Positions 8,315 through 16,913 of a stretch of DNA of 64,000 bases are shown piece after piece. Below the pieces are notes generated by a model. The model was not told the DNA's origin. It searched no databases and was given only the letters and a program-made list of their open reading frames with translations. Source of the DNA: Roseibium aggregatum IAM 12614 (GTDB taxonomy: Bacteria > Pseudomonadota > Alphaproteobacteria > Rhizobiales > Stappiaceae); contig NZ_AAUW01000012.1 in the NCBI RefSeq assembly GCF_000168975.1, positions 62,001 through 126,000 on the forward strand. Reading direction: 5' to 3'. How positions within the stretch are numbered: position 1 is the stretch's first letter; each line of letters starts with the position of its first letter. The position numbers and the translations under genes are program-made.

Positions 8315-10327
8315 TCAGGAAAACTCCATGATCACGGCATCGACAGCGAGGCTGTCGCCCGGAGTTGCCTTGATTGCGGTCACGACACAGTCGCGCTCCG
8401 CCCTCAGCACGTTTTCCATCTTCATGGCTTCAACAACAGCAAGCTGCTCGCCTGCCTTGACTTCCTGTCCCTCAGCCACTGCGATGGACACCACAAGACC
8501 CGGCATCGGGCACAGCAGCATCTTGGATGTATCCGGCGGCAGCTTCTCCGGCATCAGGGCATCCAGTTCGGCTATCCGCGGCGTCATCACCTTGGCGGTC
8601 ACCGAATAGCCTTGCCAGTCAAGACGGTATCCGCCGCGCAGGGTCCGTACCTGTACGGTCACCTCCTGGTCGCCGACCTTGCCGGACCAAAGCGGATCGC
8701 CTGGAGCCCAATCGGATTCCACGTTGACCACCGGACCGTCGCCTAACGCTACGTCAATCTCGACGGGCGTGCCCGGGAACCCCGCGACGAGGCGGATCGG
8801 AACATAGGTCTTGTCGAGCTTGATCACCCAGTCTTCGCGAATGGCACCGGAATGGGCCCTGAGCCGGCCCGGCAGATGATCCAGACGCTCACGCTGCAGC
8901 GCACCCATCGACAGAGCAACGGCAGCGAGAACCGAATAGGCGTGGTCATCGGGAACCGCCGGTTCGAAGCCATCTGGATATTCATCGGCGATGAAACTGG
9001 TTGCCAACTCGCCGGAGCGCCAGCGCGGATGGTTCATCAGCGCGGTCAGGAACGGCACATTGTGCTGGATCCCGTCGACGTAAAAAGCATCCAGCGCCGA
9101 ACTCATCGCATCGATCGCTTCTGCGCGGGTCGGCGCATGGGTGATCAGCTTTGCGATCATCGGATCGTAGAACATCGAGATTTCCGCCCCCTCGACAACA
9201 CCGGTGTCGTTGCGCACGGTAACCCCGTTGCTGATCGACTCCTGAGGTGGCCGGTAGCGCACAAGCCGGCCGATGGACGGCAGGAAGTTGCGGTAGGGAT
9301 CTTCTGCATAAATGCGGCTTTCGACTGCCCAGCCGTTCAGCTTGACGTCTTCCTGGGCAAGTTCCAGCTTCTCACCGGCCGCAACGCGGATCATCTGCTC
9401 CACCAGGTCGACACCAGTGATGAGTTCGGTCACCGGATGTTCCACCTGCAGACGGGTGTTCATCTCAAGAAAGAAGAAGCTCTTGTCCTGCCCGGCAACG
9501 AATTCGACTGTCCCGGCGCTGTCGTAGTCGACGGCCTTGGCAAGCGCGACGGCCTGCTCGCCCATCTTGCGGCGCGTTTCCTCATCGAGCAGCGGCGACG
9601 GCGCTTCCTCAATGACCTTCTGGTTCCGCCGCTGGATCGAACATTCACGTTCGCCCAGATAAATCGCGTTGCCGTGCTTGTCCCCCAGGACCTGAATTTC
9701 GATATGGCGTGGGTTTTCGATGAACTTCTCGATAAAGACCCGGTCATCCCCGAAGGAAGACGCCGCTTCGGATTTGGAGCGGATGTACCCGTCCCGCACT
9801 TCGTCCGCATTCCACGCAATACGCATGCCCTTGCCGCCACCGCCGGCAGAGGCCTTGATCATGACCGGATAGCCGATGTCTTGCGCGATCTCGACCGCCT
9901 GCTCCGGACTTTCGATAACGCCGAGATAGCCCGGTACCGTGCTGACCTTGGCTTCGTTGGCAAACTTCTTGGACTCGATCTTGTCACCCATCGCCATAAT
10001 CGCGCGCGGGTTCGGTCCGATCCAGACAATGCCCTCCTTTGCCAGTGCCTCAGGGAAGCTGGCGCGTTCGGAGAGGAAGCCATAGCCCGGGTGCACGGCT
10101 TCGGCACCGGTCTCCTTGCAGGCCGCGATGATCTTGTCGGCAATAAGATAGGATTCCGATGCGGCCGCCGGGCCGATGTGAACAGCCTCGTCTGCCATTT
10201 CCACATGCAAGGCATCGCGATCGGCATCGGAGTAAACCGCAACTGTCTTGATGCCCATGCGGCGGGCCGTCTTGATGACACGACAGGCGATCTCACCACG
10301 GTTGGCGACTAGTATCTTGGAGAACAT
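8315..10327 (-). CDS. pccA: Propionyl-CoA carboxylase alpha subunit (biotin carboxylase/carrier)
   Basis: Biotin-dependent carboxylation of propionyl-CoA to methylmalonyl-CoA, in complex with PccB. The 670-residue product has, in order, the biotin carboxylase N-terminal domain (FSKILVANRGEIACRV), an ATP-grasp domain with the glycine-rich loop ASAGGGGKGM, the carboxylase C-terminal domain, a BT linker domain typical of propionyl-CoA carboxylases, and a biotinyl domain with the AMKM motif (lysine about 636). The start at 10327 gives the conserved N-terminus and has a GGTGGA site; the longer reading to 10456 adds residues absent from the family. An intrinsic terminator follows. The beta gene lies 1.9 kb away on the same strand. 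Confidence 0.95.
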   Translation of the reverse strand: MFSKILVANRGEIACRVIKTARRMGIKTVAVYSDADRDALHVEMADEAVHIGPAAASESYLIADKIIAACKETGAEAVHPGYGFLSERASFPEALAKEGIVWIGPNPRAIMAMGDKIESKKFANEAKVSTVPGYLGVIESPEQAVEIAQDIGYPVMIKASAGGGGKGMRIAWNADEVRDGYIRSKSEAASSFGDDRVFIEKFIENPRHIEIQVLGDKHGNAIYLGERECSIQRRNQKVIEEAPSPLLDEETRRKMGEQAVALAKAVDYDSAGTVEFVAGQDKSFFFLEMNTRLQVEHPVTELITGVDLVEQMIRVAAGEKLELAQEDVKLNGWAVESRIYAEDPYRNFLPSIGRLVRYRPPQESISNGVTVRNDTGVVEGAEISMFYDPMIAKLITHAPTRAEAIDAMSSALDAFYVDGIQHNVPFLTALMNHPRWRSGELATSFIADEYPDGFEPAVPDDHAYSVLAAVALSMGALQRERLDHLPGRLRAHSGAIREDWVIKLDKTYVPIRLVAGFPGTPVEIDVALGDGPVVNVESDWAPGDPLWSGKVGDQEVTVQVRTLRGGYRLDWQGYSVTAKVMTPRIAELDALMPEKLPPDTSKMLLCPMPGLVVSIAVAEGQEVKAGEQLAVVEAMKMENVLRAERDCVVTAIKATPGDSLAVDAVIMEFS

Positions 10328-10552
10328 GAATTTCCACCCAGCTGGACGATTTTTCCATTTTGTAGGCCGCACCACATTGGCACGCAACTTATCCAAAGGG
10401 CGAGACGTGATTTTGCGGATAGGTGCGCCAGCAGCCAAAACCGGCACTTTTGTCACGATGCGGCAGGCTTTGCGGCGGTGGAAGCGCAGCCATTTATCCG
10501 AATTTTAAGAAAATTCTTGCAGAAAATACTTAGGCAATGGGGAAATAAATAA

Positions 10553-11029
10553 ATGCAACGCATCCTTTCAGCGGCATTGATCGCAAGTGCTTTACTGCCA
10601 ACTTCCGTACTGGCAGACACAGCCGGAAAATGGAAAAGCGGTGAAATCAACGGATTTACACGTTACTGGACCACGAACAACGATGGCGCGAATTTCGTCG
10701 TCTGGTGTCACCCGAAACGCAGCATCAACGGCACCTTGCTTCATGTAGACATCGGCGGAAAAATGCCCCCGCCCAATAGCAGGATCAAATTGATCATGGA
10801 CCGGGAGGTTCTGGAACTGCCGATCAACGAGCAGGGATATGTCGAGACAAGCTGCGCAGCCTGTTCCGACAGTTTCGGCTATGTCTGGCACAGATTGCGG
10901 TCTTCCCATTCCCTGGCGGTAAAATTCCAGAACGACAGCTACGCAGGTTTTTCCCTGCGCGGCGCACAGAAAGTGATGCCTGGCGATGTCTGCCCCACGG
11001 ACTGGCAGAAACAGCACCCAAGGTCCTGA
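10553..11029 (+). CDS. Secreted protein of unknown function (paralogue A)
   Basis: A 158-residue protein with a cleavable signal peptide (hydrophobic run ILSAALIASALLPTSVLA, likely cleavage after ADT or VLA). The mature part has a conserved pattern shared with the next gene: GFTRYW, VVWCHPK, a CAACSD pair of cysteines, WHRLRS, YAGFSL and a final GDVC. The cysteines suggest periplasmic disulfides. I do not recognise the family. The ATG at 10553 follows a GGGGA stretch. It reads divergently from pccA and lies between the pccA and pccB genes, which may be a fixed neighbourhood or chance. Confidence 0.7.
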   Translation: MQRILSAALIASALLPTSVLADTAGKWKSGEINGFTRYWTTNNDGANFVVWCHPKRSINGTLLHVDIGGKMPPPNSRIKLIMDREVLELPINEQGYVETSCAACSDSFGYVWHRLRSSHSLAVKFQNDSYAGFSLRGAQKVMPGDVCPTDWQKQHPRS

Positions 11030-11151
11030 TGCAAGCTGCCGGGCCGGGACGGCCCCGTCCCGGCTTGCCGGACCCCAGACACACTCCTGATTTGACGGAT
11101 TTTAACTGAAACCTGTAGTTTTCGTCGGTGACGAATTACGGAAACGGCTCG

Positions 11152-11622
11152 ATGCGGATTGCTCTACTTTCATTCGTATTCCTGACCCTGGCCGCGCCAT
11201 TTCAGGCAACAGCCGCCGATCACGGCAAATGGCACACGGACACCGCCCACGGTTACGAACGTTACTGGACAGAAAGCTCGACTGGAGCACGGTTCACCAT
11301 CTGGTGCCCGCCCAATCACGCCATCAAGAACACCCTTATCGGCATACGCATCAAGGGCCGCAGACCAGATCCCGGCACCACGGTTCTGGTAGAGCTGGAT
11401 CACAAGCTGATAAAATTCAGAGCCGGAGACGACGGCTTCATCTACAACGACTGCCCAGCCTGTTCCGACAACATGACCTATTTCTGGCACCGGCTGCGCT
11501 CCGCGGTCAAATTCGCCGTGCAACTGGAAGACAGACGCTACTCCGGCTTCTCGCTGAACGGTGTTCGGGAAACCATGGCAGGGTCCGTCTGCTCCAAACA
11601 GATTGCCCAGAACATCCGGTAA
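11152..11622 (+). CDS. Secreted protein of unknown function (paralogue B)
   Basis: A 156-residue paralogue of the preceding gene, with signal peptide ALLSFVFLTLAAPFQATAA. The mature domain keeps GYERYW, TIWCPPN, CPACSD, WHRLRSAVKFAV, YSGFSL and GSVC in the same order and spacing, so the pair arose by tandem duplication and has since diverged well. Start at ATG 11152 is preferred over a GTG eight codons earlier because it begins the signal peptide normally. The 120-base gap to the first copy could allow joint transcription. Function unknown; no catalytic motif is evident. Confidence 0.7.
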   Translation: MRIALLSFVFLTLAAPFQATAADHGKWHTDTAHGYERYWTESSTGARFTIWCPPNHAIKNTLIGIRIKGRRPDPGTTVLVELDHKLIKFRAGDDGFIYNDCPACSDNMTYFWHRLRSAVKFAVQLEDRRYSGFSLNGVRETMAGSVCSKQIAQNIR

Positions 11623-11785
11623 GGGTCCGCGAAAGCGCGACTGATGGAATTTATGTGCTCGCAATCACAATTGCGCGCCGCTGAATGGTGCACACTCTTG
11701 CCATCAACCAACTTCCGGACGGTTCTGCTAAGCTGACGAAGCAAAGCGTCCCGTCCCGGAGGCGATGGCACGTCAGGAGACCTTC

Positions 11786-12097
11786 ATGCGGAAACTGTTT
11801 CTTTGCGCAGCAGCGCTCGCCCTCCCCGGCCTGGTCGTCTCGACCGCAGCCGAGGCTCGTCCGGATCTTCGCAAGATGACCTGCGCCCAGGCTCAGAACA
11901 TGGTGCGTCAGCACGGTGCCGTGGTCTTCACCACGGGCCAGTACACCTATTCGATGTTCGTTTCGAACCTCAGTTACTGCGATCGCAACCAGGTGCTGTT
12001 CACGCAGTATGGCCAGACGCGCGACACGCCACGCTGTCCGGTTGCGTTCGAATGCAAGGAACCGTTGTTCCCGCGCGGTTTGTCCCGCTGGGATTGA
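11786..12097 (+). CDS. Small secreted cysteine-containing protein, unknown function
   Basis: A 103-residue protein with signal peptide (LFLCAAALALPGLVVSTAAEA) and a mature part of about 75 residues carrying four cysteines (MTCAQ, SYCDR, PRCPV, FECKE), enough for two disulfides in the periplasm. The ATG at 11786 has a clear AGGAG site 6 bases upstream, better than the ATG seven codons earlier. It is not similar to the two secreted paralogues upstream. A hairpin without a T-run follows at 12114-12134. I do not recognise a named family; similar short proteins are common in rhizobial genomes. Confidence 0.7.
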   Translation: MRKLFLCAAALALPGLVVSTAAEARPDLRKMTCAQAQNMVRQHGAVVFTTGQYTYSMFVSNLSYCDRNQVLFTQYGQTRDTPRCPVAFECKEPLFPRGLSRWD

Positions 12098-12113
12098 CCC
12101 TGGAGACATGACA

Positions 12114-12134
12114 CAGGCCGGAAAATCCGGCCTG
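12114..12134. terminator. Hairpin between convergent genes
   Basis: CAGGCCGGA and TCCGGCCTG form a 9-bp stem around AAA. No T-run follows on either strand, so it may be a weak or Rho-aided terminator between the small secreted gene and the end of pccB. Confidence 0.4.
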
Positions 12135-12216
12135 GTACACGCTCTCATGTCATTGCATCGTCCCAGCGTTCAGTCTTCCGGAACCCAAGCGAATGAATAC
12201 AAACCGGCTCTATTTG

Positions 12217-13749
12217 CTAGAGCGGAATATTGTCATGTTTTTTCCACGGCATGTCGGCCTGCTTCGATCTGAGCAGAGCCAGGGCCTTCGACACGCGCCT
12301 GCGGGTGGAATGCGGGCGAATGACATCGTCGATATACCCACGTTCCGCCGCAACGAACGGATTGGCGAACCGGTCTTCGTAATCCTTCGTCCGCTTGGCG
12401 ATCTTGTCCTTGTCGGCAAGTTCCGACCTGTAGAGGATTTCGACCGCTCCCTTGGCGCCCATGACCGCGATTTCCGCGGACGGCCACGCGTAGTTGATGT
12501 CGCCGCGAATATGTTTCGAGCTCATCACGTCATAGGCACCGCCATAGGCCTTGCGCGTGATCACTGTAATCTTCGGCACGGTCGCTTCCGCGTAGGCAAA
12601 CAGGAGCTTGGCCCCATGCTTGATCAGGCCGCCGTATTCCTGCGACGTGCCAGGCAGGAAGCCTGGAACATCGACAAAGGTCACGATGGGAATGCCAAAG
12701 CAATCGCAGAAGCGGACAAACCGTGCGGCCTTGCGGCTTGCATCGGAATCGAGCACGCCCGCCAGCACCATCGGCTGGTTGGCAACGATACCGACGGTCC
12801 GGCCTTCGATCCGGCCAAAACCGGTGATGATATTGCCAGCGAAACTGCCCTGGATCTCGAAGAAGTCGCCCTCGTCCACCGTCTTCAGAACAAGTTCCTT
12901 CATGTCGTAGGGCTTGTTCGGATTGTCCGGAATAAGCGTATCCAGACTGGTGTCGATCCGCTCCGGATCGTCGTAGTTCGTCAGCTCCGGCAAATCCGCG
13001 CGATTGTTCATCGGCAGGTAATCGATCAGCCTTCGCATTTCCTGCAAGGCTTCGACGTCATTGTCGAAGGCCCCGTCGGCAATGGAAGATTTGGTGGTGT
13101 GGATCGATGCCCCGCCAAGTTCCTCGGCCGTGACCGTTTCATTGGTCACCGTCTTCACCACGTCCGGTCCGGTCACGAACATGTACGACGTGTCACGCAC
13201 CATGAAAATGAAGTCCGTCATGGCCGGCGAGTAAACGTCACCGCCCGCGCAAGGTCCCATGATCAGCGATATCTGCGGAACGACGCCCGATGCCAGAACG
13301 TTGCGCTGGAACACTTCGCCGTAACCGCCAAGCGCCGCGACCCCTTCCTGAATACGGGCACCACCCGCATCGAACAGACCGATGATCGGTGCGCGGTTCT
13401 GCAGGGCCATGTCCTGAAGCTTGGTGATCTTTTCCGCATGCGTTTCCGAAAGAGACCCACCGAAGACCGTGAAATCCTTGGAGAACACGTAAACGGTCCG
13501 TCCGTTGACCGTTCCCCAGCCGGTGATCACGCCATCGCCTGGGATATGCTGCTCTTCCATGCCGAAGTCGGTGCAACGATGCTGCTTGAACATGTCGAAC
13601 TCTTCGAACGACCCTTCGTCCAGCAGAATTTCGATCCGTTCGCGTGCAGTGAGTTTGCCCTTGGCATGCTGCGCATCGATCCGGCGTTGTCCGCCGCCGA
13701 GCCGCGCCGTTTCGCGGCGTTGTTCCAATTCGGCCAGAACTTCTTTCAT
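12217..13749 (-). CDS. pccB: Propionyl-CoA carboxylase beta subunit (carboxyltransferase)
   Basis: The 510-residue carboxyltransferase partner of PccA: it moves the carboxyl group from biotin to propionyl-CoA, feeding the methylmalonyl-CoA pathway for propionate, odd-chain fatty acids and branched amino acids. Two crotonase-like halves are visible: the N half with [12 protein letters not shown] and [13 protein letters not shown], the C half with [13 protein letters not shown] and the glycine-rich segment [17 protein letters not shown] that forms an oxyanion hole. The length and the C-terminal DNIPL ending are normal for the family. It ends at 12217 facing the small secreted gene and is the upstream member of the split pcc locus. 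Confidence 0.96.
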   Translation of the reverse strand: MKEVLAELEQRRETARLGGGQRRIDAQHAKGKLTARERIEILLDEGSFEEFDMFKQHRCTDFGMEEQHIPGDGVITGWGTVNGRTVYVFSKDFTVFGGSLSETHAEKITKLQDMALQNRAPIIGLFDAGGARIQEGVAALGGYGEVFQRNVLASGVVPQISLIMGPCAGGDVYSPAMTDFIFMVRDTSYMFVTGPDVVKTVTNETVTAEELGGASIHTTKSSIADGAFDNDVEALQEMRRLIDYLPMNNRADLPELTNYDDPERIDTSLDTLIPDNPNKPYDMKELVLKTVDEGDFFEIQGSFAGNIITGFGRIEGRTVGIVANQPMVLAGVLDSDASRKAARFVRFCDCFGIPIVTFVDVPGFLPGTSQEYGGLIKHGAKLLFAYAEATVPKITVITRKAYGGAYDVMSSKHIRGDINYAWPSAEIAVMGAKGAVEILYRSELADKDKIAKRTKDYEDRFANPFVAAERGYIDDVIRPHSTRRRVSKALALLRSKQADMPWKKHDNIPL

Positions 13750-14063
13750 CCGGTCCTCCCAAAACTTGAGCTTGGATCACGCCGTAGCATGATCCCCCAA
13801 CAGAGCCGAGTCAGCACATGGGCTTATGGGGAAACTACGCTCCGTCAACCTTCCCGGCAAATCGTGTCGGCAGACCAGATTCAGCCCGTCGCAAAAATGA
13901 CAGGCAGGCCTGCAGCAACCCGCTTTACCCGCCGCCCCCTTTTCCCTAGCGTCACCGCAAGACGGAATAGGTCAAGACCGCCTCAACCATTGCCTTTTGC
14001 TGAAGCCCCCAAAGCATCGGCATGACACGAGGTTTCAGAACGCTTTTATAATGGAGTCTATTG
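13750..14063. other. Intergenic region between divergent pccB and OmpA-like gene
   Basis: These 314 bases must hold promoters for both flanking genes. A TTGACG on the minus strand near 13845 is a possible -35 element for pccB, but no good -10 sits at the right distance. A GGAG site at 14053-14056 serves the plus-strand gene. No gene or repeat is evident. Confidence 0.5.
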
Positions 14064-15014
14064 ATGTCAGGAAATTTCGTCGTTGATCACCGTGATGGCG
14101 TCATCACGCTCGCCCGCCTGCAGTATTTTGATGTCAGCCAGGCGAACCTCAAGGAAGAGCACAAGAACTGGCTGCGGCGGAACGTAGTCCCGTTGCTGAA
14201 GGGCAATGGCAGCATCAGTATCGTCGGGCTTTCCAGCCGCAGCGGCAAGGCAGCTTTCAACAAGGCCCTGTCGATGAAGCGGGCAAATGCCGTGAAGTCG
14301 TTCCTGGAAGAATGCCTTCTGTCCTGTTTCCCGTTCGATCTGGTCGATGGGCTTGGCGAATCCCTGGCTGAAGAAATGGGCCAGGAAGACGGTGTTGAAG
14401 ACGGACAGTTCCGCGCTGTCATGATTTACGTGCATTCCCTGCCGACACCGCCCAACCCGAAGGTCATCAAAACGCCCAAGAAGATGAAACCCAAACCGAA
14501 GGCAGCTTCCACCTTGTGGGTTGGCATCGGCGAAAGCCATTCGGGCGATCTGGTTGCCCTTGGACGATACAACTGGAATGGACGCCTTTACCGTGCCAGC
14601 GCCGACGACAACGGCTATGTGGACTATGTAGACCTGATGGCCGATGGCTGGAAAATCGGCGGGGGCCTGGGCGGTAGCGTCGGCGGCATCGTCATCGTGG
14701 CCCATGGCGTCAAAACGGCGAGCGAACTCAACAAGAAGGGCGAATGGTCCGATTGGGATCTCGATCTGGCGATTGCAGGCAAGCTGGGCGACGTCCTCAA
14801 AGGGATCAAGGGCATCGGCAAGATCATCAATACGATGGAGAAATACGAGGAACTCAGCCATGCCGCGATCGAACTCACCAAAAACAAGGGGTTCGTCAAG
14901 AAAGGCCTCTACACTATTCCGATGCTCGGCGTCGGTGCGGGTCTGCACGTGTGGACAGGACGAAAATACGGCGACGTATCGGTGATGTCGGTCGGCAGAA
15001 CCTTGATGCGGTAA
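14064..15014 (+). CDS. OmpA-like domain protein without signal peptide, unknown C-terminal domain
   Basis: A 316-residue protein. Residues about 10-125 match the OmpA C-terminal fold: ISIVGLSSRSGKAAFNKALS followed by RANAVKSFL and a GLGESLAEE segment, in the order seen in peptidoglycan-binding OmpA domains. A lysine/proline linker (about 128-150) leads to a C-terminal part of about 165 residues that I do not recognise, with a glycine-rich run (IGGGLGGSVGG, resembling a glycine zipper) and a lysine-rich helical region. No signal peptide, lipobox or clear membrane helix precedes the OmpA domain, which is odd for a cell-wall binder. The ATG at 14064 has GGAG 7 bases upstream. Codon use resembles neighbours. 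Confidence 0.75.
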   Translation: MSGNFVVDHRDGVITLARLQYFDVSQANLKEEHKNWLRRNVVPLLKGNGSISIVGLSSRSGKAAFNKALSMKRANAVKSFLEECLLSCFPFDLVDGLGESLAEEMGQEDGVEDGQFRAVMIYVHSLPTPPNPKVIKTPKKMKPKPKAASTLWVGIGESHSGDLVALGRYNWNGRLYRASADDNGYVDYVDLMADGWKIGGGLGGSVGGIVIVAHGVKTASELNKKGEWSDWDLDLAIAGKLGDVLKGIKGIGKIINTMEKYEELSHAAIELTKNKGFVKKGLYTIPMLGVGAGLHVWTGRKYGDVSVMSVGRTLMR

Positions 15015-15130
15015 CGCACGCTACCCGGCCTCCGAAGCGTGCCATTGCCGGCTCGCAAATCACGTCTCCGGCACGGTGGGTTAACTGCACACGAACTGTG
15101 CGTTCCGGACGGATGCACCTCGTAAATCGG

Positions 15131-15163
15131 ACCATGCGGAGCGACATCGACGCTCCGCATGGT
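15131..15163. repeat. Perfect 13-bp inverted repeat with 7-base loop
   Basis: ACCATGCGGAGCG and CGCTCCGCATGGT are exact complements. It lies 117 bases after the OmpA-like gene. A T-run is missing, so it may be a terminator stem, an RNA-stabilising hairpin or a regulator site. Confidence 0.6.
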
Positions 15164-15416
15164 TGGATTGCAGGAGGGGAAAAGCGCCGAACCAGTGTAA
15201 CGAGCCCCAGATCCGGCAGGAATTTCGGAGAGGGGACCGGACATTTCAGCCCGTCATTTCGAAGAAGATTACCGTCTCAAACGTCGCCAAACACCACCAA
15301 TACTGCGCATTCGGGTAGTCGAAAAAAATATACTCAACTTGAGGGAACCTTAGGATATTTCGACGGATTTCAGCTTCCTGCCTAATTTGTAAGCAGTAGC
15401 GCCGCGACATTGAACT

Positions 15417-15444
15417 TTGACACCTTTCAGAATTTTGCCATGAT
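15417..15444 (+). promoter_or_regulatory. Candidate sigma70 promoter of the Anbu operon
   Basis: A perfect -35 TTGACA (15417-15422) and CATGAT (15439-15444, four of six consensus bases) are 16 bases apart, about 35 bases before the first start codon of the operon. A GGGGAGG ribosome-binding site follows. Confidence 0.45.
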
Positions 15445-15479
15445 TGCCCAAGAACGAAGCATCGGCAAAAGGGGAGGCA

Positions 15480-16904
15480 ATGTCGGACGAACGCACTTTC
15501 TTCAATGAAATGCTCGACGAGGCTAACAAGCCACGACAGCCATATGCCCGGCTCGCCAAATGGCTGGAAGACAAGCCAGCCAACTTTCTGACCAAGAAGG
15601 GCCGCGACGCCGAAACGATCTTCCGCAGACTTGGCATCACATTCGCCGTCTACGGTACTGAAGAATCAACCGAACGGCTGATACCGTTCGACCCCATCCC
15701 GCGCATCATCTCTGCTTCGGAATGGCGACACCTGTCCGCCGGCATCGACCAGCGTGTGCGCGCCCTGAATGCCTTCCTTCACGACATCTACCATCGCCAG
15801 GAAATCCTCCGCGCAGGCAGGATACCCGCTGATCTCGTGTTGCAGAATGAAGCGTTTCTACCGGAAATGGCCGGGTTCACACCCGCCCGCAAGGTCTATG
15901 CCCATATCATCGGCACCGATCTGGTGAGGGTGTCGGAAAACGAATTCTACGTTCTGGAAGACAACACCCGCACCCCTTCTGGCGTCTCCTACATGATGGA
16001 GAACCGGGAGACCATGATGCGTCTCTTCCCCGAGCTCTTCCAGAGCCACCGGGTCGCCGCCGTGGAGCAATACCCCGAGAACCTGCTGCAAACGCTGGAA
16101 AGCGTCGCACCGGATCCCTCCAAGTCATCCCAGACAATCGTCGTCCTGACCCCCGGCATCTACAATTCCGCCTACTTCGAACACGCCTTCCTGGCAGACT
16201 CCATGGGCGTCGAACTTGTGGAAGGCCGCGACCTGTTCGTCGATGCCGGCCATGTCTTCATGCGCACCACGCGTGAACCGAAGCAGGTCGACGTCATTTA
16301 CCGGCGGATCGATGATGCTTTCCTGGATCCGCTCACGTTCAATCCCGGCAGCATGCTCGGGGTTCCGGGCCTGTTCGATGCCTATCGCGCCGGCAACGTC
16401 ACGATCTGCAATGCACCGGGCACGGGTATCGCCGACGACAAGGCGATCTATGCCTATGTCCCTGACATCATCGAGTTCTATACCGGCCAGAAGCCGATCT
16501 TGAACAACGTTCCCACCTGGAACTGCTCACGGCCGGATGACCTTGCCTATGTGCTGGACAATCTTGAGGAAATCGTCGTCAAGGAAGTCCACGGCTCGGG
16601 TGGCTACGGCATGCTGATCGGACCGACCGCCTCCAAGCGCGAGATCGCCGAATTCCGCAAGGTGCTGGAAACCAATCCTTCGAACTATATTGCCCAGCCG
16701 ACCCTGGCGCTATCGGCCTGCCCGACGCATGTCGCCTCGGGTGTTGCCCCGCGCCACGTCGATCTGCGCCCCTATGTGCTGATCGGTGACCAGGTCCGCA
16801 TCACTCCCGGTGGCCTGACACGGGTTGCCCTCAAGAAAGGCTCGCTTGTCGTCAACTCCAGCCAGGGTGGCGGCACAAAAGACACCTGGGTACTTGAGGA
16901 CTGA
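15480..16904 (+). CDS. Circularly permuted ATP-grasp protein of the Anbu operon
   Basis: A 474-residue member of the circularly permuted ATP-grasp family (CP_ATPgrasp_1/DUF407 type). Recognisable blocks are NAFLHDIYHRQEILRAGRIP, the EDNTRTPSGVSYM segment with acidic metal ligands, VIYRRIDDAFLDPL, VKEVHGSGGYGM and the C-terminal RITPGGLTRVA. ATP-grasp enzymes of this class are proposed to ligate peptides or amino acids. It is the first gene of the four-gene cluster with alpha-E, transglutaminase and Anbu genes, a set repeatedly found together in bacteria and suggested to be a peptide modification/removal system. The ATG at 15480 is preceded by GGGGAGG; an in-frame ATG at 15444 overlaps the predicted promoter. 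Confidence 0.9.
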   Translation: MSDERTFFNEMLDEANKPRQPYARLAKWLEDKPANFLTKKGRDAETIFRRLGITFAVYGTEESTERLIPFDPIPRIISASEWRHLSAGIDQRVRALNAFLHDIYHRQEILRAGRIPADLVLQNEAFLPEMAGFTPARKVYAHIIGTDLVRVSENEFYVLEDNTRTPSGVSYMMENRETMMRLFPELFQSHRVAAVEQYPENLLQTLESVAPDPSKSSQTIVVLTPGIYNSAYFEHAFLADSMGVELVEGRDLFVDAGHVFMRTTREPKQVDVIYRRIDDAFLDPLTFNPGSMLGVPGLFDAYRAGNVTICNAPGTGIADDKAIYAYVPDIIEFYTGQKPILNNVPTWNCSRPDDLAYVLDNLEEIVVKEVHGSGGYGMLIGPTASKREIAEFRKVLETNPSNYIAQPTLALSACPTHVASGVAPRHVDLRPYVLIGDQVRITPGGLTRVALKKGSLVVNSSQGGGTKDTWVLED

Positions 16905-16913
16905 GAGAACCAG

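Larger units (their letters stand above)
15015..15479. other. Intergenic region with perfect inverted repeat and promoter of the Anbu operon
   Basis: No convincing gene lies in these 465 bases. They contain a perfect 13-bp inverted repeat (15131-15163) that may terminate the upstream gene and a candidate promoter at 15417-15444. Confidence 0.6.

Noticed and set aside
10328-10456. N-terminal extension of pccA
   Set aside because: The family begins with FSKILVANRGE; the extra 43 codons have no homologous counterpart and the ribosome-binding site lies before 10327.
13826-13844. 19-base sequence resembling 32301-32319 (ATGGsGAAACTAyGCTCCG) in two intergenic regions
   Set aside because: Two mismatches in 19 bases; in a 64-kb window several such pairs are expected by chance, and there is no extension on either side.
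12193-14025. Long plus-strand frame (610 codons) opposite pccB
   Set aside because: Shadow of the highly conserved pccB gene, with no start site or domain evidence.
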